Positions 25,946-33,570 of a stretch of 64,000 nucleotides of DNA are shown piece by piece (the first letter of the stretch is position 1; each line of letters begins with the position of its first letter). The notes beneath the pieces were generated by a model. It was not told where the DNA came from. It worked only from the letters and a program-made list of their open reading frames with translations, and did not search any database. The stretch comes from Hymenobacter aerilatus (lineage in GTDB: Bacteria > Bacteroidota > Bacteroidia > Cytophagales > Hymenobacteraceae). The position numbers and the translations under genes are program-made. Location of the stretch: assembly GCF_022921095.1 (NCBI RefSeq), contig NZ_CP095053.1, positions 724,501-788,500 on the forward strand, read 5' to 3'.

Positions 25946-26833
25946 ATGACCTACACCAACTACATCGGCATCGACATCGGGGGCACCAAGGTGCACATCG
26001 GCGTGGTGCAGGATGGGCAGATTGTACACGAAGTCCGCTTCGAAACCTCGGCGCAGGCACCACAGGAGCAGATTCTGGGGGAACTGGTGCGGCATATTCA
26101 ACTGATGCTGGATACGGCCGACGTAGCCGGTATTGGTATTGGCGTGCCAGGGCTGGTAGACGAGCAGCAGGGCGTAGTGCACAACGTGCAGAATATCCCC
26201 TCATGGCGGGAAGTGCGGCTGAAGGAGCACCTCGCCGCCCACTTCGCGCAGCCCGTGTATATGACCAATGATGCCAATGCCTTTGCCGTGGGCGAAAAGA
26301 TCTTCGGCCAGGGCCAGCCCTACGCCAACCTGGTGGGTATTACGCTGGGCACAGGGCTGGGCGCGGGCATCATCATCAACCACGACCTGCACGCCGGCGT
26401 GCTGTCCAGCGCCGGCGAGTTCGGCTGCCTGCCCTACCTCGACAAAACCGTGGAGGACTATTGCAGCGGCAAGTTTTTCGTGCAGCAGTACCAGCAAGAG
26501 GGAGGCGCCCTGCACGCCCAGGCCCGCACCGGCGACGCCCGCGCTCTGGAGGCGTTGGCCAGCTACGGCCGCCACCTGGGCAACGTCATCAAAATGATTC
26601 TGCACACGCTGGCGCCGGAAGCCATTTTCCTGGGCGGATCGGTGAGCCACTGCTACGAGTTTTTTCGGGAGGCCATGGAAGCCAGCATCCGCGAGTTTCC
26701 CTTCCGCCTAGTAACCGACCGCTTGGTGGTAGCACCCTCCAAGCTGCGCAACGCGGCCGTGCTGGGCGCCGCGGCCCTGTGCAAAATGAAGCAGGATCTT
26801 AGCCCCGCTACTCCCCAAACACTGCCCCTTTAA
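25946..26833 (+). CDS. ROK family sugar kinase, zinc-site variant
   Basis: A 295-residue cytoplasmic kinase without a DNA-binding domain. It has the ATP-binding GIDIGGTKVHIGVV (8-21), GIGIGVPGLVD, catalytic D109 in MTNDANAFAVGE, GITLGTGLGAGII and a late IFLGGSVSH motif. The usual zinc-binding segment (GE-GH followed by CxCGxxGC) is absent: the motif reads GEFGC (157-161) and continues into YLDKTVEDYCSGKFF. The context (ROK regulator, nagB fusion, NagP-like permease 34 bp downstream) favours phosphorylation of GlcNAc, glucosamine or another hexose released by the exported hydrolases. Glucokinase is the main alternative. Confidence 0.85.
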   Translation: MTYTNYIGIDIGGTKVHIGVVQDGQIVHEVRFETSAQAPQEQILGELVRHIQLMLDTADVAGIGIGVPGLVDEQQGVVHNVQNIPSWREVRLKEHLAAHFAQPVYMTNDANAFAVGEKIFGQGQPYANLVGITLGTGLGAGIIINHDLHAGVLSSAGEFGCLPYLDKTVEDYCSGKFFVQQYQQEGGALHAQARTGDARALEALASYGRHLGNVIKMILHTLAPEAIFLGGSVSHCYEFFREAMEASIREFPFRLVTDRLVVAPSKLRNAAVLGAAALCKMKQDLSPATPQTLPL

Positions 26834-26867
26834 CCGTCTATTCAGCCTTATTCTCAATCCATACACC

Positions 26868-28154
26868 ATGACGAAAGCAGTTCCCACGTCTTCGGCGGCC
26901 GTGCCCACCACCAGCACGCAGCAAACCAGGTCCATTGTCATCATTGGGGCGCTGTTCTTCATTTTCGGCTTCGTAACGTGGCTGAACTCGGTGCTGATTC
27001 CCTACCTGCGCATTGCCTGCGAGCTAAATAACTTCGAGGCCTACCTGGTGGCATTTGCTTTCTACATTTCCTACCTCGTGATGGCCATTCCATCGGCGTG
27101 GGTGCTGAAAGCCACAGGTTTCAAGAACGGCATGTCGGTGGGGTTGCTAGTCATGGCCGTGGGGGCCTTGATTTTTATTCCGGCGGCCCTCACGCGTACG
27201 TATGGGCTGTTTCTGTTTGGCTTGTTTGTGCAGGGCACGGGCTTGGCGGTGCTGCAAACGGCGGCTAATCCCTACATCACCATCCTCGGTCCGCGCGAAA
27301 GCGCTGCCAAGCGCATCAGCGTGATGGGCATTTGCAACAAAATAGCCGGTGCGCTGGCTCCGGTGGCCCTGGGTGCCGTGGCGCTGAAAGACGCCGACGC
27401 CCTGGTAGCCCGCTTGGGCACGATGAGCGTGGCAGCCAAAACCGCCGAGCTGGATGCGCTGGCTACCCGCGTTATCACGCCCTACCTGCTCATGACGGCC
27501 GTGCTGGTATTGCTGGCTGTACTGATCTACTTTTCCTCTCTACCCGAAATCGACACCGACCACGAGGATGAAACCGTGGCTGCTGCCAACACCAACAAAA
27601 CCAGTGTGTTGCAGTTTCCGCATTTGCTGTTGGGCGCGCTAGCCATGTTTGTTTATGTGGGGGTAGAGGTTATTGCCGGCGACACCATCATTAGCTACGG
27701 TAATGCGCAGGGGATTGAACTGGAAACGGCTAAGTTTTTCACCACGTTTACGATGGGGGCCATGATTGTGGGCTACCTCGTTGGTGTTGTGGCCATTCCG
27801 AAGTTTATTTCCCAGGAAAAAGCATTGCAGGTGTTTGCCGTGGCTGGGGTAGCGTTTGCCCTGGGGGCGCTGTTCACCAGCGGCATCACATCGGTACTGT
27901 TCATTGCGTTGCTGGGGCTAGCCAACTCGCTCATCTTTCCGGCTATCTGGCCGCTGGCCATCGAGGGCCTGGGCCGCTTCACCAAAATCGGTTCGTCCTT
28001 CCTGATTATGGCCATTGCCGGCGGCGCTGTGCTGCCGCCACTCTATGGTTCCCTGGCCGATGCCTATAGCCCCCAGCAGGCCTACTGGCTGGTGATTCCC
28101 TGCTATCTGTTCATCCTGTACTACGGTCTTGCCGGGCACAAAGTGCGCCGGTAA
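26868..28154 (+). CDS. MFS sugar permease, FucP/NagP-like
   Basis: A 428-residue inner-membrane protein with about 12 hydrophobic helices and a short Thr/Ser-rich N-terminal tail. The opening helices IVIIGALFFIFGFVTWLNSVLIPYLRIACELNNFEAYLVAFAF match the FucP/glucose-galactose/NagP subfamily of proton-coupled symporters, as do GLAVLQTAANPYITILGP and NSLIFPAIWPLAIEGLGRFTKIGSSFLIMAIAGGAVLPPLYG. It starts 34 bp after the ROK kinase gene, so the two are almost certainly co-transcribed and handle the same sugar. Given the nagB fusion, GlcNAc is the best guess for the substrate; glucose, galactose or fucose remain possible. Confidence 0.88.
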   Translation: MTKAVPTSSAAVPTTSTQQTRSIVIIGALFFIFGFVTWLNSVLIPYLRIACELNNFEAYLVAFAFYISYLVMAIPSAWVLKATGFKNGMSVGLLVMAVGALIFIPAALTRTYGLFLFGLFVQGTGLAVLQTAANPYITILGPRESAAKRISVMGICNKIAGALAPVALGAVALKDADALVARLGTMSVAAKTAELDALATRVITPYLLMTAVLVLLAVLIYFSSLPEIDTDHEDETVAAANTNKTSVLQFPHLLLGALAMFVYVGVEVIAGDTIISYGNAQGIELETAKFFTTFTMGAMIVGYLVGVVAIPKFISQEKALQVFAVAGVAFALGALFTSGITSVLFIALLGLANSLIFPAIWPLAIEGLGRFTKIGSSFLIMAIAGGAVLPPLYGSLADAYSPQQAYWLVIPCYLFILYYGLAGHKVRR

Positions 28155-28308
28155 AACCTCACCCCCGGCCCCTCTCCTCGGGGAGAGGGGTGCGTTCTGG
28201 TAGTGAATCTGTAAGTAATGAAAGGGGAATAATTCACTACTCACAACTTCACTATTCACCTTCCGTCTGGCACCCCTCTCCCCGAGGAGAGGGGCCGGGG
28301 GTGAGGTT
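28155..28308. repeat. GC-rich paired palindrome, family A, copy 3
   Basis: AACCTCACCCCCGGCCCCTC at the left end and GAGGGGCCGGGGGTGAGGTT at the right end are complementary; each arm also holds CCCCTCTCC/GGAGAGGGG hairpins. It starts directly after the permease stop codon. The middle is AT-rich (AATTCACTACTCACAACTTC). Confidence 0.8.
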
Positions 28309-28349
28309 CCGCTTTCGCTTACCAACACCTACGTCTGCATCGTTTTCGA

Positions 28350-30992
28350 ATGTCACCACACAAACTCCTGCTCCCGCTTCTTCTCCTGACTACCCCGTTG
28401 CTTGCCCAGCAGCGCTACGAGCTGAACACGGGCTGGCAGGCCACACCCAAAAGCAAAGTGAGCGTAGATGGAGCCGCGCTTTCGCAGCCTACATATGCCC
28501 TGAGCGGCTGGCAGCCCGCCGTGGTGCCCGGCACCGTGCTTACGACCCAGCTGGCCAACAAGCAAGTGCCCGACCCGTTTTACGGGATGAACAACAAGCA
28601 GATACCCGACATCTACCGCACGGGTAGGGACTATTACACCTACTGGTTCACCAAAGACTTCACCGAAAAAGTTACGGGCGATGAGCAGGCCTGGCTGCAC
28701 CTGCGCGGCGTGAATTACAGCTGCGACGTGTTTTTGAACGGCCAGAAGCTGAACGCGCAGACCCACCACGGCATGTTTCTGCGCCAGACCTACAACGTGA
28801 CGCCCTACCTGGCCAAGGACGGCAAAAACCGGCTGGCCGTTATCGTGTACCCGCCCGACCCCGTGGGTAACCCCAACGGCGGCCAGGGCGGCGACGGCAC
28901 TATTGCCCGCAACGCCACCACGCAGTACACCGCCGGCTGGGACTGGATTCAGCCCATCCGCGACCGGAACACCGGCATCTGGGACAAGGTGACGATTGAG
29001 AAAACCCAGCAGATCAACGTTAAGAATCCGCATATCATCACCCGCGTGCCGGGCAAGCGCAAGCCTACCGGTCCGCAGGCGCCGGCTACCGTGCAAGTAT
29101 CGGCAGAGCTGGACAACCCAACTGCCAAGGCCGTGGCGGGTGTGCTGCGCTATACCATAGATGGTCGCACGGTGGAGCAGAAAGTGACCATTCCGGCGCG
29201 CACCACCCAGCAGGTGAGCCTCAAAGACCTCAGCCTACCCAACCCCAAACTGTGGTGGCCCAACGGCTACGGCGAACAGCCGTTGTACGAGTCGAAGCTG
29301 CAATTCCTGGTACGCGGCAAAACCGTGTCGGATGAGGAAACGGTACAGGTAGGTGTGCGCGAGATTCAGCGGGAATGGAACACCACCACCCAGAGCATGG
29401 AGGTACACCTGAATGGGCAGAAAATCTTCATCAAGGGCGGCAACTGGATTATTTCCGACGCCATGCTGCGCTTCACGGATGCCCGCTACGACGCCGAAAT
29501 CCGCTTTCACCGCGACATGAACCTGAACCTGATTCGGGTGTGGGGCGGCGCGCTGGTGGAGCGCCCCGAGTTCTACCAGGCCTGCGACAAGTATGGGATG
29601 CTGGTGATGCAGGACTTCTGGATGTCGGGCGACGCCAACGGGCGTTGGGTAGACCCCATGAAGCTAGAGGACCAGTGGACCCGCCGCCAGTACCCCAACG
29701 ACCACCAGCTGTTCATCAAATCAGCAGCGGACCAGGTGAAAATGGTGCGCAACCACGCCTCGCTGGCCATCTGGTGCGGTGGCAACGAAATCACCCCGCC
29801 CAAGGACATCCTCACGGCACTGGAAGATTCTGTCTTACCGAAGCTGGACGGCACGCGCTGGTTTGTGCCCTACTCCAACTCGGATAGCATGTCGTACAAC
29901 AACCAGGGCGGCAACGGCGACGGGCCCTATGGCATTCAGAACCTACGCAGCTTCTGGCAGCACCGCACCTACCCCTTCAACTCGGAAGTGGGCTCGGTAG
30001 GGGTAGGCGATGAGGAGTCGTTGGCGCGGTTTGTTCCGCCAGCCAACATGGTGCCCCCGCGCTACCTCGGCGCTGATAAAAAGCCCACGGAGGCTGTAGA
30101 TTCGGTGTGGCAATACCACCTCTACATCGGCTACGAAGACCACCTGCTACCCTACGGCGCGCCCAAAAACGTGCGCGACTTCGGCTTGAAAGCCCAGCTA
30201 GTGAACTACGACCAGTATCGCGCTTTGATGGAGGGTTTCAGCTCGCACATGTGGGAGTGGTACACGGGCAGCATCATTTGGAAAACCCAAAACCCCTGGA
30301 CCGCCCTGCGCGGCCAGATGTACGACTACTACCTCGACCCCAACGCCTGCCTCTACGGTCTGCGCACCGGCAGCGAGCCGCTGCACGTGATGTACAACCC
30401 CGTGGATAGCGCCGTGGTACTGGTGAACAACACCTTCGAGACTAAGCGCGACCTGATGCTGGTGGTAGACGCCTATGACATGGCCGGCAAGAAAACCAGC
30501 CTCACGCAGGTAATTGTGGAAATCAACCCCTCGCAGGCCAAGAAATACTTGCCCATTGCCGGCACGATGCGCAAGCTGGCGCGGGAGAAAGGCACATTCC
30601 TGATGCTGCAATTGCAGGACCTGAACAAGCAGCCCGTGAGCCAGAACTTCTACTGGATACCCGATGCCAAAGGGCAATACTCGGGTCTGCAAACCATGAA
30701 CAAGGCGCCCCTGGGCGTCTCGGCCCGCCAAACCGCACCCGGCAAGGTAGAAGTAACCCTCACCAACCCCGCCAACCAGCCCGTTGCCTTCTTCAACCGC
30801 GTGTCGCTGGTAAACCAGCAAACTCAGAAGCGTGTGTTGCCTACCTTCTACAGCGACAACTACGTGTCGGTGCTGCCCGGCGGGCGCCAGACTATCACGT
30901 TGGACTACACGCCCGGTGCGGAAGCAGGCACGCCAGCTGTATCGGTAGAAGGGTGGAACGTGGCAAAGCAGGTGGTGCCGGTGGCGCAGTAG
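28350..30992 (+). CDS. GH2 exo-hydrolase of the beta-mannosidase / exo-beta-glucosaminidase group
   Basis: A secreted 880-residue GH2 enzyme with signal peptide MSPHKLLLPLLLLTTPLLAQQ. The N-terminal sugar-binding-like domain contains WQPAVVPGTVLTTQLANK and DPFYGMNNKQIPDI, wording shared by exo-beta-glucosaminidases (CsxA) and plant-type mannosylglycoprotein endo-beta-mannosidase. An immunoglobulin-like domain follows, then the TIM barrel with acid/base E480 in IWCGGNE and nucleophile E546 in FNSEVGS. Two C-terminal beta domains complete the usual length. Beside GH92 alpha-mannosidase and GH20 hexosaminidase, cleavage of the Man-beta-1,4-GlcNAc core link of N-glycans is attractive; chitosan-oligomer hydrolysis is the alternative. 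Confidence 0.85.
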   Translation: MSPHKLLLPLLLLTTPLLAQQRYELNTGWQATPKSKVSVDGAALSQPTYALSGWQPAVVPGTVLTTQLANKQVPDPFYGMNNKQIPDIYRTGRDYYTYWFTKDFTEKVTGDEQAWLHLRGVNYSCDVFLNGQKLNAQTHHGMFLRQTYNVTPYLAKDGKNRLAVIVYPPDPVGNPNGGQGGDGTIARNATTQYTAGWDWIQPIRDRNTGIWDKVTIEKTQQINVKNPHIITRVPGKRKPTGPQAPATVQVSAELDNPTAKAVAGVLRYTIDGRTVEQKVTIPARTTQQVSLKDLSLPNPKLWWPNGYGEQPLYESKLQFLVRGKTVSDEETVQVGVREIQREWNTTTQSMEVHLNGQKIFIKGGNWIISDAMLRFTDARYDAEIRFHRDMNLNLIRVWGGALVERPEFYQACDKYGMLVMQDFWMSGDANGRWVDPMKLEDQWTRRQYPNDHQLFIKSAADQVKMVRNHASLAIWCGGNEITPPKDILTALEDSVLPKLDGTRWFVPYSNSDSMSYNNQGGNGDGPYGIQNLRSFWQHRTYPFNSEVGSVGVGDEESLARFVPPANMVPPRYLGADKKPTEAVDSVWQYHLYIGYEDHLLPYGAPKNVRDFGLKAQLVNYDQYRALMEGFSSHMWEWYTGSIIWKTQNPWTALRGQMYDYYLDPNACLYGLRTGSEPLHVMYNPVDSAVVLVNNTFETKRDLMLVVDAYDMAGKKTSLTQVIVEINPSQAKKYLPIAGTMRKLAREKGTFLMLQLQDLNKQPVSQNFYWIPDAKGQYSGLQTMNKAPLGVSARQTAPGKVEVTLTNPANQPVAFFNRVSLVNQQTQKRVLPTFYSDNYVSVLPGGRQTITLDYTPGAEAGTPAVSVEGWNVAKQVVPVAQ

Positions 30993-31015
30993 GGGAGGGA
31001 GGGCACCCTCCGCGG

Positions 31016-31150
31016 GGCGCCTCACCCCCCCGGCCCCCTCTCAGAAAAGGAGAGGGGAAGCTGAACGATTTCGCTTAGAAACAAAGGTAATAAACCGTGC
31101 CGCCGTGGCTTCCCCTCTCCTTTTCGGAGAGGGGGCCGGGGGGGAGGCGC
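31016..31150. repeat. GC-rich paired palindrome, family A, copy 4
   Basis: The left arm GGCGCCTCACCCCCCCGGCC begins at 31016 and the right arm GGGGCCGGGGGGGAGGCGC ends at 31150. Both arms carry CCCCTCTCCTTTT-type hairpins. It fills the gap between the GH2 and GH20 genes. Confidence 0.8.
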
Positions 31151-31167
31151 AACGTTGAACACTACCT

Positions 31168-33459
31168 ATGAAAAGATTTTTGTGGTTGCTCCTTCTGGTT
31201 CTCACTACCGGTTCAGCCTCCGCCCAAACCGCTCCCGAGCGCTACCCGCTGATTCCCTACCCTGCCTCCTTGACGCCGGCAACGGGCACGTTCACCATTA
31301 CCAAAGCCACCCAACTGGCCCTATCCAAGGAGAGCAAACGCTTTGCGCAGGAAGCTGAGCAACTGCAACTGCTGCTAACAAACGGGGTAGGGGCACCGCT
31401 GAAAACCACGAAGAAAGCCGGAGCTAGTAGCATTGAGCTGCGCTACGATGCTTCGATAACAGCGCCGGAAGGATACAAGCTGACCATCACGCCGCAGCAG
31501 GTGACGCTGGCGGCGCGTGAGCCAGCCGGCATGTTTCGGGCGGTACAAACGGTACGGCAGCTGCTGCCGCCTACCCTTGAGAAGGCCGGAAAAGGCGCTA
31601 CCCCCCTGACGCTGCCCGCCGTGCAGATCGAAGACCAACCGGCGTACGCGTGGCGCGGGATGCACCTAGACGTGTCGCGGCACTTTTTTGACGTTGCCTA
31701 CCTCAAGAAGTACATGGACTTGCTGGCGCTCTACAAGTTCAACAAGCTGCACCTGCACCTCACCGACGACCAAGGCTGGCGCCTCGAAATCAAGAAATAC
31801 CCCAAGCTGACCGAAGTAGGCGCGTGGCGTACCTTCAACAACCAGGATTCGGCGTGCATCCGCAAATCGAAGGATAATCCCGATATGGCGCTGGAGACCA
31901 AGTTCTTGCGGCAGCGTAACGGCCAGACGGAGTACGGCGGCTTCTACACCCAGGACGACATGCGCGGCATCATTGCCTACGCCGCGGCCCGCCACATTGA
32001 GGTCATTCCTGAAATCGATATGCCTGGCCACATGATGGCTGCCATCCGGGCCTGCCCTTTCCTCACCTGCAACGGCAAAAACGATTGGGGAAAGCTGTTT
32101 TCAACCCCCATCTGTCCCTGCAACGAAACCACCTACGAGTTCGTGGAAAACGTGCTGACGGAGGTAGCCGCTTTGTTTCCAAGCCCCTATGTGCACATCG
32201 GGGCCGATGAGGTGGAGAAAACCAGCTGGAGCACGGCAGCCTGCACCGAACTGATGCAGAAGGAAGGCATTAAGGACGTGAATGGACTGCAAAGCTACTT
32301 TGTGCGGCGCGTCGAGCGGTTTTTGCAGAGCAAGGGTAAGAAGATGATTGGCTGGGACGATATGCTGGAAGGCGGCATCGACGCTTCGGCTACTGTAATG
32401 TACTGGCGCAGCTGGGTAAAGGACGCCCCCGCCAAAGCCCTTCACAACGGCAACCCGCTCATTATGACGCCGGTGAGCACGCTCTATTTCGATAACCTGC
32501 CGGATAAGAACTCCGTGGAGAAGGTGTATCAGCTGGAGGTAGTGCCCTCCGATCTGGACCCTACATCCGCCCGAAAGGCCATCCTAGGCGCCCAGGCCAA
32601 CCTCTGGACGGAACAAATACCCTCCGAAAACCGCGCCGACTATATGGTAATGCCCCGCATGACGGCGCTGGCCGAGGTGGTGTGGACCAACAAAAACCAG
32701 TACGCTTCCTACCTCAGCCGCCTGCGCCAGCATTACCCCCGCCTGGCCCTATTGAACGTGCACTACCGCGTGCCCGACCTGGCGGGTTTCTCCGAGGAAA
32801 GCGTCTTCACCGACCGCACCACTCTCGCGGTAGAAAAGCCCCTCGACCAACTAATTTTGCGCTACACCACCGATGGCAGTACGCCCACGGCTACCTCACC
32901 CGTGCTGCCGGCTGCCCTACCCATCACCCAGCCCACCACGGTGAAGCTGGTGGCCTTCACGCCGGAGGGGCTGCGGGGTGATACCTACACCATCCGGTAC
33001 AGGCAACAGCCCTACGCCACGCCCGTAGCCGCGAAGGCCCCGGCGTCTGGCCTCACGGCTACGTACTTCACCGGCTACTTCAAGAAATCGGCGCTGATGC
33101 AGGAGGCCAAGGCCAATGGCAGCATCACCGTAACCAGCGTGCAGGTGCCCAAGCAAGCGGAAGCCGACCAGTTTGGGGTGCAGTTTCGGGGCTACCTCGA
33201 CGTACCGGAAACCGGCGTCTACACCTTCTACCTCACCTGTGACGACGGCGGTACCCTGCGCCTAGCCGACCGCATGGTAGTCGACAACGACGGCCTGCAC
33301 TCGGCCATTGAGAAAAGCGGGCAGGTAGCCCTCTCGAAAGGATTGCACCCTATTGCCCTCGATTTTGTAGAGGGTGGGGGTGGCTACACGCTGCTGCTGA
33401 AATACAGCAAAGATGGCAGTGAGCCACAGCAAGTACCTGCTAGCTGGTTGAAACACTAA
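31168..33459 (+). CDS. Beta-N-acetylhexosaminidase, GH20, with C-terminal PA14-like domain
   Basis: A 763-residue secreted enzyme; signal peptide MKRFLWLLLLVLTTGSASAQ. Domain order: GH20b-like N-domain (about 25-160), TIM barrel (about 165-510) with WRGMHLDVSRHFFDVAYLKKYMDLLALYKFN, HLTDDQGWRLEIKKYP and the catalytic pair D347-E348 in HIGADEVEKTSW. Next is an Fn3-like CHB_HEX_C segment (about 540-610; YTTDGSTPTATSPV), and finally a PA14-like beta-sandwich (about 625-760; GLTATYFTGYF, YTFYLTCDDGGTLRLADRMVVDN) that probably binds carbohydrate. It removes terminal beta-GlcNAc/GalNAc by substrate-assisted catalysis, supplying the amino sugar for the permease, kinase and NagB fusion upstream. Confidence 0.93.
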   Translation: MKRFLWLLLLVLTTGSASAQTAPERYPLIPYPASLTPATGTFTITKATQLALSKESKRFAQEAEQLQLLLTNGVGAPLKTTKKAGASSIELRYDASITAPEGYKLTITPQQVTLAAREPAGMFRAVQTVRQLLPPTLEKAGKGATPLTLPAVQIEDQPAYAWRGMHLDVSRHFFDVAYLKKYMDLLALYKFNKLHLHLTDDQGWRLEIKKYPKLTEVGAWRTFNNQDSACIRKSKDNPDMALETKFLRQRNGQTEYGGFYTQDDMRGIIAYAAARHIEVIPEIDMPGHMMAAIRACPFLTCNGKNDWGKLFSTPICPCNETTYEFVENVLTEVAALFPSPYVHIGADEVEKTSWSTAACTELMQKEGIKDVNGLQSYFVRRVERFLQSKGKKMIGWDDMLEGGIDASATVMYWRSWVKDAPAKALHNGNPLIMTPVSTLYFDNLPDKNSVEKVYQLEVVPSDLDPTSARKAILGAQANLWTEQIPSENRADYMVMPRMTALAEVVWTNKNQYASYLSRLRQHYPRLALLNVHYRVPDLAGFSEESVFTDRTTLAVEKPLDQLILRYTTDGSTPTATSPVLPAALPITQPTTVKLVAFTPEGLRGDTYTIRYRQQPYATPVAAKAPASGLTATYFTGYFKKSALMQEAKANGSITVTSVQVPKQAEADQFGVQFRGYLDVPETGVYTFYLTCDDGGTLRLADRMVVDNDGLHSAIEKSGQVALSKGLHPIALDFVEGGGGYTLLLKYSKDGSEPQQVPASWLKH

Positions 33460-33476
33460 TCTCTATTTCAATGAAT

Positions 33477-33535
33477 TTTCTCGCAGTGTTTCGCAGTGCA
33501 TGCGAGGAAATAACACTGCGAAACACTGCGAGAAA
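33477..33535. repeat. Perfect 22-bp-arm palindrome after the GH20 gene
   Basis: The left arm 33477-33498 (TTTCTCGCAGTGTTTCGCAG then TG) is fully complementary to 33514-33535, with a 15-nt loop. Each arm contains a direct repeat of CGCAGTG. It ends 36 bp before the GH92 start. It is unrelated in sequence to families A-C. Confidence 0.8.
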
Positions 33536-33570
33536 GCCCCATGCACAGAAAGCATAAACACCATAGTATA

